A stretch of DNA of 7,337 nt from Pseudomonadota bacterium (GCA_028876585.1 JAGWRL010000060.1:1-7337); one strand, 5' to 3'. Counted from the stretch's first letter, positions 1 through 6,684 are shown. The notes: generated by a model from the letters alone, not told the origin. Numbers and translations are program-made.

Positions 1-981
1 ATCGTCACCACTTTCGCCTCCAATGTGGCGCGGCTGCGCGCGGCGGCGGAAGCGGGGCTGGCCGCCGGCCGGCAGGTGCTGGTGATGGGCCGCGCGATGG
101 AGCGCGTCATTTCGGTGGCGCGCGAATGCGGCTATCTCGACGGCCTGCCGCCGTTCCTCGGCCCCGATCCGTTCGACCGGCTGCCGCGCGACAAAGTGCT
201 GGCGCTGGCGACCGGCAGCCAGGGCGAGCCGCGCGCGGCCTTGGCGCGCATGGCCGAGGAGCAGCATTCGCGCGCGACGCTCGCCGCCGGCGACCGGGTG
301 ATCTTCTCCTCGCGCACCATTCCCGGCAACGAGAAGCCGGTCGGCCGGATCATCAACGGCCTGGTGGAGCAGGGCGTCGAGGTCGTCACCGACCGCACGC
401 ATCTGGTGCACGTCTCCGGCCATCCGCGCCGCGCCGAGATGGGGCGCATGTACGAATGGGTGCGGCCGAAAATCGCTCTGCCCGCGCATGGCGAGCCGCT
501 GCATCTCAACGAGCACATCGCCTTCGCCAAGGCGCGCGGCGTGCCCGAGGTCGTGCGCGCCTATGACGGCGATCTCGTCGCGCTGCAACTGGGGCGCGCG
601 CGCGTGGTCGACAGAATCGCCTTCGGCCGGCGCTACAAGGACGGCGACATCCTGCTGCCCACAGGGGCGGAATGCGTCGCCGAGCGCCGCCGCCTCGCCG
701 TCTCGGGGATCGTTTCCATCGCGCTCGCCTTGTCCGACAAGGGCGATCTCGTCGGCGACCCCGACGTGATGATCGCCGGGCTGCCGGACAAGACGCGCGA
801 CGGCGCCGGGTTCGACGCCATCGTCGACGCCGCGATTTTCGAGACCATCGAGAGCCTGCCGCGCGCCAAGCGGCGCGACGCCGATTTCGTCTCCGGCGCG
901 GTCGAGCGGGCGGTGCGCAATTCGCTCAATGCGGTCTGGGGCAAGCGCCCGACCGTGCATGTGCTTGTCGTCGAAGTGTGA
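1..981 (+). CDS. rnj: Ribonuclease J, C-terminal part (5' end outside window)
   Basis: RNase J is a metallo-beta-lactamase/beta-CASP ribonuclease with 5'-3' exo- and endonuclease activity in RNA processing and decay in the cytoplasm. The frame is open from base 1, so the N-terminal metallo-beta-lactamase part lies outside the window; about 326 residues are present of a usual 550 or so. Counting codons from base 1, the beta-CASP region opens with TFASNVARLR (4-13), followed by TGSQGEP (71-77) and FSSRTIPGNE (102-111). The two conserved late histidine motifs are present, HVSGH (137-141) and PAHGE (161-165). The remainder, about 190-326, is the C-terminal domain ending VHVLVVEV, as in family members. 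The GTG at base 25 is internal and not a start. The gene is followed 7 nt later by mce, which implies one operon. The family call is very secure; the 5' end cannot be judged. Confidence 0.95.
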   Translation: MVTTFASNVARLRAAAEAGLAAGRQVLVMGRAMERVISVARECGYLDGLPPFLGPDPFDRLPRDKVLALATGSQGEPRAALARMAEEQHSRATLAAGDRVIFSSRTIPGNEKPVGRIINGLVEQGVEVVTDRTHLVHVSGHPRRAEMGRMYEWVRPKIALPAHGEPLHLNEHIAFAKARGVPEVVRAYDGDLVALQLGRARVVDRIAFGRRYKDGDILLPTGAECVAERRRLAVSGIVSIALALSDKGDLVGDPDVMIAGLPDKTRDGAGFDAIVDAAIFETIESLPRAKRRDADFVSGAVERAVRNSLNAVWGKRPTVHVLVVEV

Positions 982-983
982 GG
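980..983 (+). promoter_or_regulatory. Ribosome binding site of mce overlapping the RNase J stop codon
   Basis: GAGG lies 5 nt before the ATG at 989, and its first two bases are the last two of the RNase J TGA. This placement favours the 989 start over the upstream in-frame ATG at 929, and suggests translational coupling between the two genes. Confidence 0.6.
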
Positions 984-988
984 CGCCC

Positions 989-1393
989 ATGATCGGACGT
1001 TTGAACCATGTCGCCATCGCGACGCCGGATCTGGAGAAATCCAGCCGCCTCTATCGCGAAAGTCTGGGCGCGCGCGTGTCGGAGCCGACCGCGCTGCCCG
1101 AACATGGCGTCACGGTGGTGTTCGTCGAGGCCGCCAACACCAAGGTCGAATTGCTGCAACCGCTCGGGGCCAATTCGCCGATCGCCAAATTCTTGGAGAA
1201 CAACCCCGACGGCGGCATGCATCACCTGTGCTTCGAGGTCGACGACATCGCCGCCGCGCGCGACGCGCTGAAGGCGAACGGCGCGCGCGTGCTCGGCGAC
1301 GGCAATCCGAAAATCGGCGCCCACGGCAAGCCGGTGCTGTTCCTGCACCCGAAGGATTTCGGCGGCACGCTGATCGAACTCGAACAGGCTTAG
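989..1393 (+). CDS. mce: Methylmalonyl-CoA epimerase
   Basis: This 134-residue vicinal-oxygen-chelate (glyoxalase-fold) protein interconverts (2R)- and (2S)-methylmalonyl-CoA. It feeds propionyl-CoA carbon into succinyl-CoA, and in alphaproteobacteria with the ethylmalonyl-CoA pathway it also serves that route. It opens MIGRLNHVAIATPDL and has two betaalphabetabetabeta modules. Candidate metal ligands at the family positions are H7, Q57, H79 (in GGMHHLCFEVDDI) and E130 (in GGTLIELEQ). The sequence FLENNPDGGMHH and the near-terminal HPKDFGGTLIE are typical of the epimerase rather than of generic glyoxalases. The start at 989 gives the usual family length and has a good Shine-Dalgarno; the longer in-frame start at 929 would add 20 residues encoded inside the RNase J gene. 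The stop codon overlaps the 3' end of the convergent GGDEF/EAL gene by 4 bp, so no separate terminator fits between them. RNase J-mce adjacency is familiar in Rhizobiales. Confidence 0.93.
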   Translation: MIGRLNHVAIATPDLEKSSRLYRESLGARVSEPTALPEHGVTVVFVEAANTKVELLQPLGANSPIAKFLENNPDGGMHHLCFEVDDIAAARDALKANGARVLGDGNPKIGAHGKPVLFLHPKDFGGTLIELEQA

Positions 1394-3882
1394 GCGGCTT
1401 CGGAGGCCGGTTCCGACTGGGCGGCGACGAGCGAGGCGAGCAGGTCCTCCTCCCACATCGGCCGCCCGAACAGATAACCCTGCGCCAGCCGGCAACCGGA
1501 GCGCTCCAGGAACTCCGCCTGCGCCTCGGTCTCGACGCCTTCGGCCAGCACCTCGACGTTGAGCGAATGGCCGAGCCGGATCACGGCGGAGGCGATCTCC
1601 ATGCCGGCCGAATCCGCCGGCACGTCGAGAATGAAGGCGCGGTCGAGCTTCAGTTTGTCGATCGGGAAATTCTTCAGATAGGCGAGCGACGAATGGCCGG
1701 TGCCGAAATCGTCGACCGAGATGCGCAGCCCCATCGCGCGCAGATGCGCGAGCTTGGCCGCCGCGTCCTTCTGCTCCATCAGCACGCTCTCGGTGATTTC
1801 GATCTCCACCTTGGAGAACGGCAGCCCGGCCGCGTTGAGAATGTCGGCGATCGTTTCGCATAAGTCCGGGCGCTCGAACTGACGCGGCGAGATGTTGATC
1901 GCCAGCGTATCCAGTTCGGCGCCGGCGTCGAGCCACGCCTTCATTCGCTGCGCCGCGCGCTTGAGCACCCATTCGCCGATCTGCACGATCAGCCCGGTCT
2001 TTTCGGCCAGCGGAATGAAGCGGCCCGGCGGCACCACGCCGTCGGGCGAGAGCCAGCGCACCAGCGCCTCGACGCCAAAGGTGCGGCGATCCTTCATGTT
2101 GATCAGCGGCTGGTATTGCAGCACGAATTCGTCGCGCTCCAGCGCGCGCCGCAGGCCGATCTCCATCTCCAGCCGTTCGCGCGCCTCGATCATGTGGCGC
2201 GGCTCGTAGACCCGCACGCCGCCGCTGTCCTTGGCGACGTAGAGCGCCGATTCGGCCTGCCGCATCAAAAGCTCAGCGTCGCCGCCGCTGTTGGCGAACC
2301 AGACCAGCCCGACATTGACGCCGCTATAGGCCGTCGCGCCGCTCGCGAACACGAACGGCCGCTCCATCTCCGCCACGAGCTCCCCCGCCAAGGCGCGTGC
2401 GTCGGCGAGGCTGGCGCAGGGCTGCCGCAAAATGGCGAATTCGTCGGAGCCGATGCGCGCCAGCATGTCGCGGGAGCTGAGTTTGGCGAGGAAACGCTTG
2501 CTCGATTGCGCCAGCAATTCGTCGCCGGCGGCGTGGCCGAGGCTCTCGACGATGGTGCGGAAGCGGTCGAGTTCGAGATGAAACAGCGCCGCGCCGTCGC
2601 CGCGCTCGCCGATCTCCACCAGCGCCGCATCGATCCGCCGCCCCAGCGACAGCCGGTTCGGCAACGCCGTGTCGGCGTCGTGATGGGCGAGAAAGTCGAG
2701 CCGCGCCTGCGAACGCTTGAACTCGCCGATGTCGGAATAAAGCGCGACATAGCCGACCGGCTCGCCGTGATCGTCGCGCACGACGCTGATCGTCGCCCAG
2801 AACGGCTGCACCCGCCCGTCCTTGCAGCGGTTCCAGATTTCGCCGCGCCAGCGCCCCGTCGTGTTGATGTCGCGATAGAGTTCATCGTAGAACAGCGCGT
2901 CGTGACGGCCCGATTTCAACAGGTTGACGCGCCGGCCGCGCACTTCGTCGGCGCGAAACCCGGTCAAGGTCTCGAACGCGGGATTGACCGCCTGAATGCA
3001 GCCGGAAAAATCGGCGACGACGATGCCTTCATGTGTATTGGCGAAGACGGTGGAGGAGAGGCGCAATTCCGCCTCCTGCCGCTTGCGCAGCGTGATGTCC
3101 TGATGCGTGCCGACCAGCCGCGCGATCCGATGCTCGGCGTCGAACACCGGAAAGCCGCGCGAGAGGATGTCGAGCCAACGGCCGTCCTTGTGGCGCAGCT
3201 TGATTTCAAGTTCGTAGGTGTCGATCTCGCGCGCCTCCAGCCGGCGCAACTGTTCGTTGATGGCGTCGATCACGCCCGGCGCGGTCAGATGCGCCCACGA
3301 GCTCGGCTCGTCGGCGATCTCGTGCTCGGCATAGCCCAGCATCGATTTCCAGCGCGGCGAAAGGTAGGTCTGGTTGTCGGCGATGCGCCAGTCCCACAGG
3401 CCCTCGTTGGCGCCGCGCATCGCCAGTTCAAATCGCTCCTCGCTCTCGCGCAACGCCCGTTCGGCGTCCTGCCGCGCGATGACGTTTTCGACGACGAGCT
3501 GGATGATCGGAGGGTCGCCGATCAGGCGCGCCGAGGTCCAGGCGCTGACCGCCGCGCCCGCGCGCGTGAGATAGACCCGCTCGCCCGAATAGGCGGTCTT
3601 CGCGCCGCTGCTGAGCGCGAGATGGTCGGCCGCCACCGCGGCGCGGTTGTCCTCGTGCACGAGCGCGAGCTTGTCGAGGCCGACGATCTCGCTTTCGTCA
3701 TAGCCCAGCAGGGCGCGGAAATTGGCGTTGGCGCGCAGGATTTTGCCGTCGAGCCCGACATGGGCGACGCCGACGTCGACCAGTTCGAACGACGCCGCCA
3801 GCAAGCTGGCGTGCGGGTCCGGCGGCGGTTTCGCCGCCGGATCGTCGCTTTGCAGCCATGTCAACACCGAGGAAAGACGCAT
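1390..3882 (-). CDS. PAS-PAS-PAS-GGDEF-EAL c-di-GMP signalling protein, probably a phosphodiesterase
   Basis: This is an 830-residue soluble protein with no signal peptide or membrane segment. The domain order is PAS1 about 27-135, PAS2 about 148-268, PAS3 about 272-390, GGDEF about 395-560 and EAL about 575-818. Short helical linkers at 132-156 and 266-280 join the PAS domains. The EAL domain looks catalytically complete: EAL at 605-607, N663 in AINISPRQF, E695 and E698 in EIEITES, DDFGTGHSS at 724-732, K745 in KLKLDR, E781 in AEGVET and QGYLFGRP at 801-808. The GGDEF domain is degraded. The signature reads GSDEF (478-482), the first metal aspartate is E437 (LELDRF), the guanine-binding asparagine is V445, the usual HDxLTGLPNR is HDADTALPNR (401-410), and no RxxD inhibitory site precedes the signature. 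It therefore most likely hydrolyses c-di-GMP under PAS control, with GGDEF as a regulatory or relic module. The PAS ligands cannot be told from sequence. The ATG at 3882 has only a weak GGGA upstream (11 nt), so the start is moderately certain. Confidence 0.92.
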   Translation of the reverse strand: MRLSSVLTWLQSDDPAAKPPPDPHASLLAASFELVDVGVAHVGLDGKILRANANFRALLGYDESEIVGLDKLALVHEDNRAAVAADHLALSSGAKTAYSGERVYLTRAGAAVSAWTSARLIGDPPIIQLVVENVIARQDAERALRESEERFELAMRGANEGLWDWRIADNQTYLSPRWKSMLGYAEHEIADEPSSWAHLTAPGVIDAINEQLRRLEAREIDTYELEIKLRHKDGRWLDILSRGFPVFDAEHRIARLVGTHQDITLRKRQEAELRLSSTVFANTHEGIVVADFSGCIQAVNPAFETLTGFRADEVRGRRVNLLKSGRHDALFYDELYRDINTTGRWRGEIWNRCKDGRVQPFWATISVVRDDHGEPVGYVALYSDIGEFKRSQARLDFLAHHDADTALPNRLSLGRRIDAALVEIGERGDGAALFHLELDRFRTIVESLGHAAGDELLAQSSKRFLAKLSSRDMLARIGSDEFAILRQPCASLADARALAGELVAEMERPFVFASGATAYSGVNVGLVWFANSGGDAELLMRQAESALYVAKDSGGVRVYEPRHMIEARERLEMEIGLRRALERDEFVLQYQPLINMKDRRTFGVEALVRWLSPDGVVPPGRFIPLAEKTGLIVQIGEWVLKRAAQRMKAWLDAGAELDTLAINISPRQFERPDLCETIADILNAAGLPFSKVEIEITESVLMEQKDAAAKLAHLRAMGLRISVDDFGTGHSSLAYLKNFPIDKLKLDRAFILDVPADSAGMEIASAVIRLGHSLNVEVLAEGVETEAQAEFLERSGCRLAQGYLFGRPMWEEDLLASLVAAQSEPASEAA

Positions 3883-3907
3883 GAACGCGCTTGTCCCGCA
3901 AATCGCT

Positions 3908-3931
3908 GGCGCGTTTCGCTGGAAACGAGCC
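3908..3931. repeat. Inverted repeat in the leader of the GGDEF/EAL gene
   Basis: The arms GGCGCGTTTC and GAAACGAGCC pair across a GCTG loop with a single G/A mismatch, giving a perfect inner stem of 6 bp and 9 pairs overall. It lies 26-49 nt upstream of the minus-strand ATG at 3882. It could act as a DNA operator or as an RNA hairpin in the 5' leader. No U-rich run follows, so a terminator is unlikely. A chance repeat in GC-rich DNA is possible. Confidence 0.4.
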
Positions 3932-3961
3932 GCGGAGCCGCCAAAGGAGGAGAAATCGGCT

Positions 3962-4063
3962 GTGCGCCTGATCGATCGAACGGCCTCATGCCTCGGACAC
4001 TGCGAAAAAGTCGCCCGTCGCTCGTACTCGATACATACCCGCGCCGACTTGCTTGTTTGTTAA
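3962..4063 (+). CDS. Possible 33-residue small ORF or leader peptide
   Basis: A GTG at 3962 follows the strong purine run AAAGGAGGAG (3943-3952) at 9-11 nt and opens 33 codons ending in TAA at 4063, 38 nt before the glycosyltransferase start. The predicted peptide is basic, has three cysteines (CLGHC at residues 10-14 and a C-terminal Cys), and has no hydrophobic segment or family that I recognise. The main support is the near-ideal Shine-Dalgarno sequence in otherwise non-coding DNA. Against it are the GTG start, the long spacing and the lack of any recognisable homology. It could be an upstream leader ORF for the glycosyltransferase gene or a fortuitous ORF. Confidence 0.22.
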   Translation: MRLIDRTASCLGHCEKVARRSYSIHTRADLLVC

Positions 4064-4101
4064 CGCGCCGCCATGGTCGGTCCAGTGAGGGATGAGGCGA
4101 C

Positions 4102-5148
4102 ATGCGCGTGAGTTTCGACGGCGGCCGGCTCAATGAGCGCGGCGTCGCGGTGGCGCTATACGATTACGCCTTCCATGCGCGCCGCCGGCTCGGGGTCAGC
4201 CCGGTGATCCTGCACGACGCGGGGCAGGGCGTCGACGCCGAACAGGTCGCGCGCTTCGCCGCCGCCTTTGCCGTGCGTGAATATCGCAACGCCGCCGAGC
4301 GCGCGGCGGCGATCGAGGAGGAGCGGGTCGAGGTCGCCTACGCCCTGAAATCGACGCGCCCGCGCTATCCGCTGGCGCCGCGCGGCCGCACTGTCGTGCA
4401 TGAGGTGTTCCGCTTCTTCGATCCGCACGGCGACGCCTACGCCTATATCTCGCCCTGGCTGGCGCAGGCGGCGGCGGCGGGGCGCTATCCCGCCGTGCCG
4501 CATATCGTCGATCCGCCGCCGCCGCGCGGCGATTTGCGCGCCGCTTATGGCGTGCCGCGCGGCGCCGTGGTGCTCGGGCGCCACGGCGGGCCGGACCAGC
4601 TCAACGTCCCCTTCGTCGCCGCCGCGCTGGAGCGGGCGCTGGCGGCGCGGCCCGATCTCTGGGTGATGCTGCTCAACACCGCGCCGCTGCTGCGCCACGA
4701 GCGGGTGATCCATGTGGCGAAGGCGCCCGACCGGCAGGGGGTGGCCGATTTCGTCGCCAGTTGCGACGTCGGGCTTAACGCGCGGCGCGGCGGCGAGGCG
4801 TTCGGGCTCGCCATCGCCGAGTTTCTCGCGCAGGACAAGCCGGCGCTGGTGTGGGAAGGCGGCCGCGACCGCCACCACCTCGCGCTGGTCGACGATCCCG
4901 CCTTCCGCTTCCGCACCGGCGAAGACCTTACGCAGGCGCTGATCCGGTTCGAGCCGAAGCCGGGGCAGGGGCGCTGGCGCGAGCGCGTCGCCCGCTTCGC
5001 GCCCGACCCGGTGATGGAGACGTTCGCCCGCGTGTTCCTGGAGCCGGGCGCGCGCGCGAGGCCGCGCCTGCCGCTCGGGTTCCGGCTCGGGGCGCGGCTG
5101 AAGGAGCGGGCGCAGAGGTGGCGGGACGGGCGGTGGATGGCGGGGTGA
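4102..5148 (+). CDS. Glycosyltransferase, GT-B fold, GT4-like
   Basis: This is a 348-residue putative cytosolic or peripheral glycosyltransferase; donor and acceptor are unknown. The C-terminal half carries a GT4-style EX7E motif, E232 to E240 in GEAFGLAIAEF, preceded by SCDVGLNARRG (220-230). This is the usual context for the nucleotide-sugar site. Other family-like elements are an N-terminal NERGVAVALYDYA (11-23), typical of a less-studied group of glycosyltransferases with an RGxxxALYDYA start, and LGRHGGPDQLNVPFV (158-172) opening the second Rossmann half. The last 30 or so residues are very arginine-rich and could form a basic amphipathic membrane-contacting helix. There is no signal peptide or transmembrane helix. 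The ATG at 4102 has GAGG 4 nt upstream (4094-4097), and the preceding GTG/ATG-like triplets fit less well. It is transcribed away from the GGDEF/EAL gene and converges on smpB, so it appears monocistronic. The fold call is fairly sure; the product is not. Confidence 0.75.
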   Translation: MRVSFDGGRLNERGVAVALYDYAFHARRRLGVSPVILHDAGQGVDAEQVARFAAAFAVREYRNAAERAAAIEEERVEVAYALKSTRPRYPLAPRGRTVVHEVFRFFDPHGDAYAYISPWLAQAAAAGRYPAVPHIVDPPPPRGDLRAAYGVPRGAVVLGRHGGPDQLNVPFVAAALERALAARPDLWVMLLNTAPLLRHERVIHVAKAPDRQGVADFVASCDVGLNARRGGEAFGLAIAEFLAQDKPALVWEGGRDRHHLALVDDPAFRFRTGEDLTQALIRFEPKPGQGRWRERVARFAPDPVMETFARVFLEPGARARPRLPLGFRLGARLKERAQRWRDGRWMAG

Positions 5149-5161
5149 GTCGCCTCACCCC
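5142..5161. terminator. Perfect 8-bp hairpin spanning both convergent stop codons, possible bidirectional terminator
   Basis: GGGGTGAG (5142-5149), loop TCGC, and CTCACCCC (5154-5161) form a perfect stem. The glycosyltransferase TGA (5146-5148) lies in one arm and the smpB TGA (plus-strand TCA, 5155-5157) in the other. Read on the minus strand, the loop is GCGA, a GNRA-type tetraloop. No U-run follows on either strand, so it is not a canonical intrinsic terminator. It may stabilise 3' ends or impede convergent transcription. Confidence 0.5.
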
Positions 5162-5631
5162 CGATCCCTCAGCAACCTCGACTTATCCCGGTTCCAGTCG
5201 CGCTCTTTTTCCGTCTCGCGCTTGTCGTGCAGCTTCTTGCCGCGGCCGAGCGCGATGGCGATTTTGGCGCGGCCCTTGTCGTTGAAATAGATCCGCAGCG
5301 GCACGATGGTCATACCCTCGCGCTCCACCCCCTTGGCGAATTTGGCGATCTGCTTGGCGTGCACCAGCAGCTTGCGCGGCCGTTTGGGCTCGTGGTTGAA
5401 GCGGTTGCCCTGCAAATATTCCGGGATGTTGGCGTTGTAGAGCATCAACTCGCCGTTGCGGTCGACGGCGGCGTAGCTCTCCGCGACGGTGGCTTTGCCG
5501 GCGCGCAGCGATTTGACCTCGGTGCCGGTCAGAACGATGCCGGCCTCGATCACCTCGCCGATTTCGTAATCGAAGCGGGCGCGGCGGTTGTCGGCGGCGA
5601 TTTTGTAATTCGGATCGGATTTTTCAGCCAA
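5155..5631 (-). CDS. smpB: SsrA-binding protein SmpB
   Basis: SmpB binds tmRNA (SsrA), delivers it to stalled ribosomes and occupies the decoding centre during trans-translation. The 158-residue length is normal. The OB-fold core shows the family signatures: [13 protein letters not shown] near the N-terminus, [14 protein letters not shown] (30-43), ESYAAV, the NANIPEY segment, and [12 protein letters not shown]. The basic C-terminal tail ([11 protein letters not shown] then [11 protein letters not shown]), which reaches into the mRNA channel, is complete. The start is a TTG at 5631. The reading frame meets an in-frame stop a few codons upstream with no ATG or GTG between, and the TTG gives the expected MAEKS-type N-terminus. 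The gene begins 4 nt after the dapA stop with no clear Shine-Dalgarno, so translational coupling to dapA is likely. Its stop sits in the 5142-5161 hairpin. Confidence 0.95.
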   Translation of the reverse strand: MAEKSDPNYKIAADNRRARFDYEIGEVIEAGIVLTGTEVKSLRAGKATVAESYAAVDRNGELMLYNANIPEYLQGNRFNHEPKRPRKLLVHAKQIAKFAKGVEREGMTIVPLRIYFNDKGRAKIAIALGRGKKLHDKRETEKERDWNRDKSRLLRDRG

Positions 5632-5635
5632 AGCG

Positions 5636-6529
5636 TCACGCGTTCAGGATGCCGGCGTGCGCCATCGCGCGCCGGATCGCGCTTTCCACGCCGTCGGAGA
5701 CCGGAACGAGCGGCAGCCGGGTTTCGTTCCCGACCCGGCCGAGCAGGCTGAGCGCGTATTTGACCCCGGCGACGCCGGGTTCGAGGAAGATCGCGGCGTG
5801 CAGCGGGGTCAGTTTGTCCTGCAAGGTCAACGCGGCGGCGAAATCGCCGCGCAGCGTCGCCTCCATCAATTCCGCGCACAGCGCCGGGGCGACATTGGCG
5901 GTGACGGAGATGCAGCCGTGGCCGCCCGCCGCCATATAGGCCAGCGCCGTCATATCCTCGCCCGAAAGCTGGATGAAATCGGGGCCCATGGCGTGACGCT
6001 GGCGCGACGTGCGGGCGAGGTCGCCGGTCGCGTCCTTGACGCCGACGATCTTGTCGAGATCGGCCAGCCGCTTCATGGTGTCGACGCTCATGTCGACGAC
6101 GCTGCGGCCGGGGATGTTGTAGATGATGATGGGAATGCCGATGGCGTCGTTGATGGCCTTGAAATGCTGGTAAAGCCCTTCCTGGGTCGGCTTGTTGTAA
6201 TAGGGCGTGACCACCAGCACGGCGTCCGCGCCGGCCTTTTCGGCGTGACGGGCGAGTTCGATCGCCTCGACCGTGTTGTTGGAGCCGGCGCCGGCGATCA
6301 CCGGCACGCGGCCGCGCGTCTCGTCGAGGCAGACGTCGACGACATGGCGATGCTCGGCGTGGCTCAGCGTCGGGCTTTCGCCCGTGGTGCCGACCGGCAC
6401 CAGGCCGTGGCTGCCGGAGGAGATCTGCCAATCGACCAGGGCGCGGAAGGACGGTTCGTCGAATTTCCCATCCTTGAACGGCGTCACCAGAGCCGGCATC
6501 GAGCCGTGAAACTTCGCCCGCTTCTCCAT
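5636..6529 (-). CDS. dapA: 4-hydroxy-tetrahydrodipicolinate synthase
   Basis: DapA condenses pyruvate with L-aspartate-4-semialdehyde, the first committed step to diaminopimelate and lysine, in the cytoplasm. The 297-residue protein is a complete TIM-barrel lyase. By the E. coli numbering offset of 4, the Schiff-base lysine is K165 (VGVKDATG), the catalytic triad is T48 (GTTGE, 47-51), Y111 (TPYYNKP) and Y137 (IIIYNIPGR), and the carboxylate-binding arginine is R142. All are present. The ATG at 6529 was chosen because it gives the family's length and N-terminus ([10 protein letters not shown]) with a GGA about 8 nt upstream. A GTG two codons earlier is an alternative. The open frame extends further to an ATG at 6622, but that extension is arginine-rich and unlike DapA. 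It heads a dapA-smpB operon and is divergent from the lytic transglycosylase gene. Confidence 0.96.
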   Translation of the reverse strand: MEKRAKFHGSMPALVTPFKDGKFDEPSFRALVDWQISSGSHGLVPVGTTGESPTLSHAEHRHVVDVCLDETRGRVPVIAGAGSNNTVEAIELARHAEKAGADAVLVVTPYYNKPTQEGLYQHFKAINDAIGIPIIIYNIPGRSVVDMSVDTMKRLADLDKIVGVKDATGDLARTSRQRHAMGPDFIQLSGEDMTALAYMAAGGHGCISVTANVAPALCAELMEATLRGDFAAALTLQDKLTPLHAAIFLEPGVAGVKYALSLLGRVGNETRLPLVPVSDGVESAIRRAMAHAGILNA

Positions 6530-6684
6530 CGCCACGTTCCAATCGCTCCCGCGCCGCCGCTTGCGCGACATGGCGCGACACATAGACCTTCGAGCCGCCG
6601 CGCGAAAGGGGCGGCGGCGCACGCGCGGGCTTGGTTAACGGTTCTTATACGCCGCAGGGCTAGGCTTGGCGGCGGAGGTTTTGG
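6530..6684. promoter_or_regulatory. Divergent promoter region between dapA and the lytic transglycosylase gene
   Basis: This 155-bp gap must carry promoters in both directions. The only AT-rich segment is 6631-6650, TTGGTTAACG then GTTCTTATAC, about 35-55 nt before the transglycosylase ATG. It contains a TTATAC that could be a -10 element for the plus-strand gene, without a convincing -35. For dapA I see no element good enough to name. Confidence 0.45.
6674..6678 (+). promoter_or_regulatory. Strong ribosome binding site of the lytic transglycosylase gene
   Basis: GGAGG lies 6 nt before the ATG at 6685 and fixes that start. It is the best-spaced Shine-Dalgarno sequence in the window. Confidence 0.75.

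Larger units (their letters stand above)
3883..4101. promoter_or_regulatory. Divergent intergenic region between the GGDEF/EAL gene and the glycosyltransferase gene
   Basis: This 219-bp gap separates two divergently transcribed genes, so it should hold promoters for both. It is visibly less GC-rich than the flanking genes, especially around 4005-4065. I find no hexamer pair good enough to name as a sigma-70 promoter on either strand. It contains the inverted repeat at 3908-3931 and a possible small ORF at 3962-4063, listed separately. The AT-rich stretch CTTGTTTGTTAAC near 4051-4063 is the most promoter-like segment, but no spacing supports a firm call. Confidence 0.5.

Noticed and set aside
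929..988. An earlier in-frame ATG for mce
   Set aside because: It would add 20 residues encoded inside the RNase J gene, absent from the family, and the ATG at 989 has its own Shine-Dalgarno.
1391..1425. Possible terminator hairpin around the GGCTTCGGAGGCC segment after mce
   Set aside because: The arms do not pair beyond a couple of bases around the TTCG, there is no U-run, and the segment lies inside the coding region of the convergent gene.
926..1972. A 348-codon minus-strand frame across mce and the EAL 3' end
   Set aside because: It overlaps two well-supported genes, and its Arg/Ala/Gly-rich product matches no family.
2116..4095. A 659-codon open frame on the plus strand, antisense to the GGDEF/EAL gene
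   Set aside because: Its product has no recognisable domain, while the minus-strand frame encodes clear PAS, GGDEF and EAL motifs. Long antisense open frames are expected in GC-rich coding DNA, where stop codons are rare.
5550..6581. A 343-codon minus-strand frame overlapping dapA, with an antisense 343-codon frame at 5657-6688
   Set aside because: Both are shadows of dapA. Only the frame at 5636-6529 encodes the DapA catalytic residues.
6530..6622. An N-terminal extension of DapA from the ATG at 6622
   Set aside because: The extension is arginine-rich, unlike any DapA N-terminus, and would cover the divergent promoter region.
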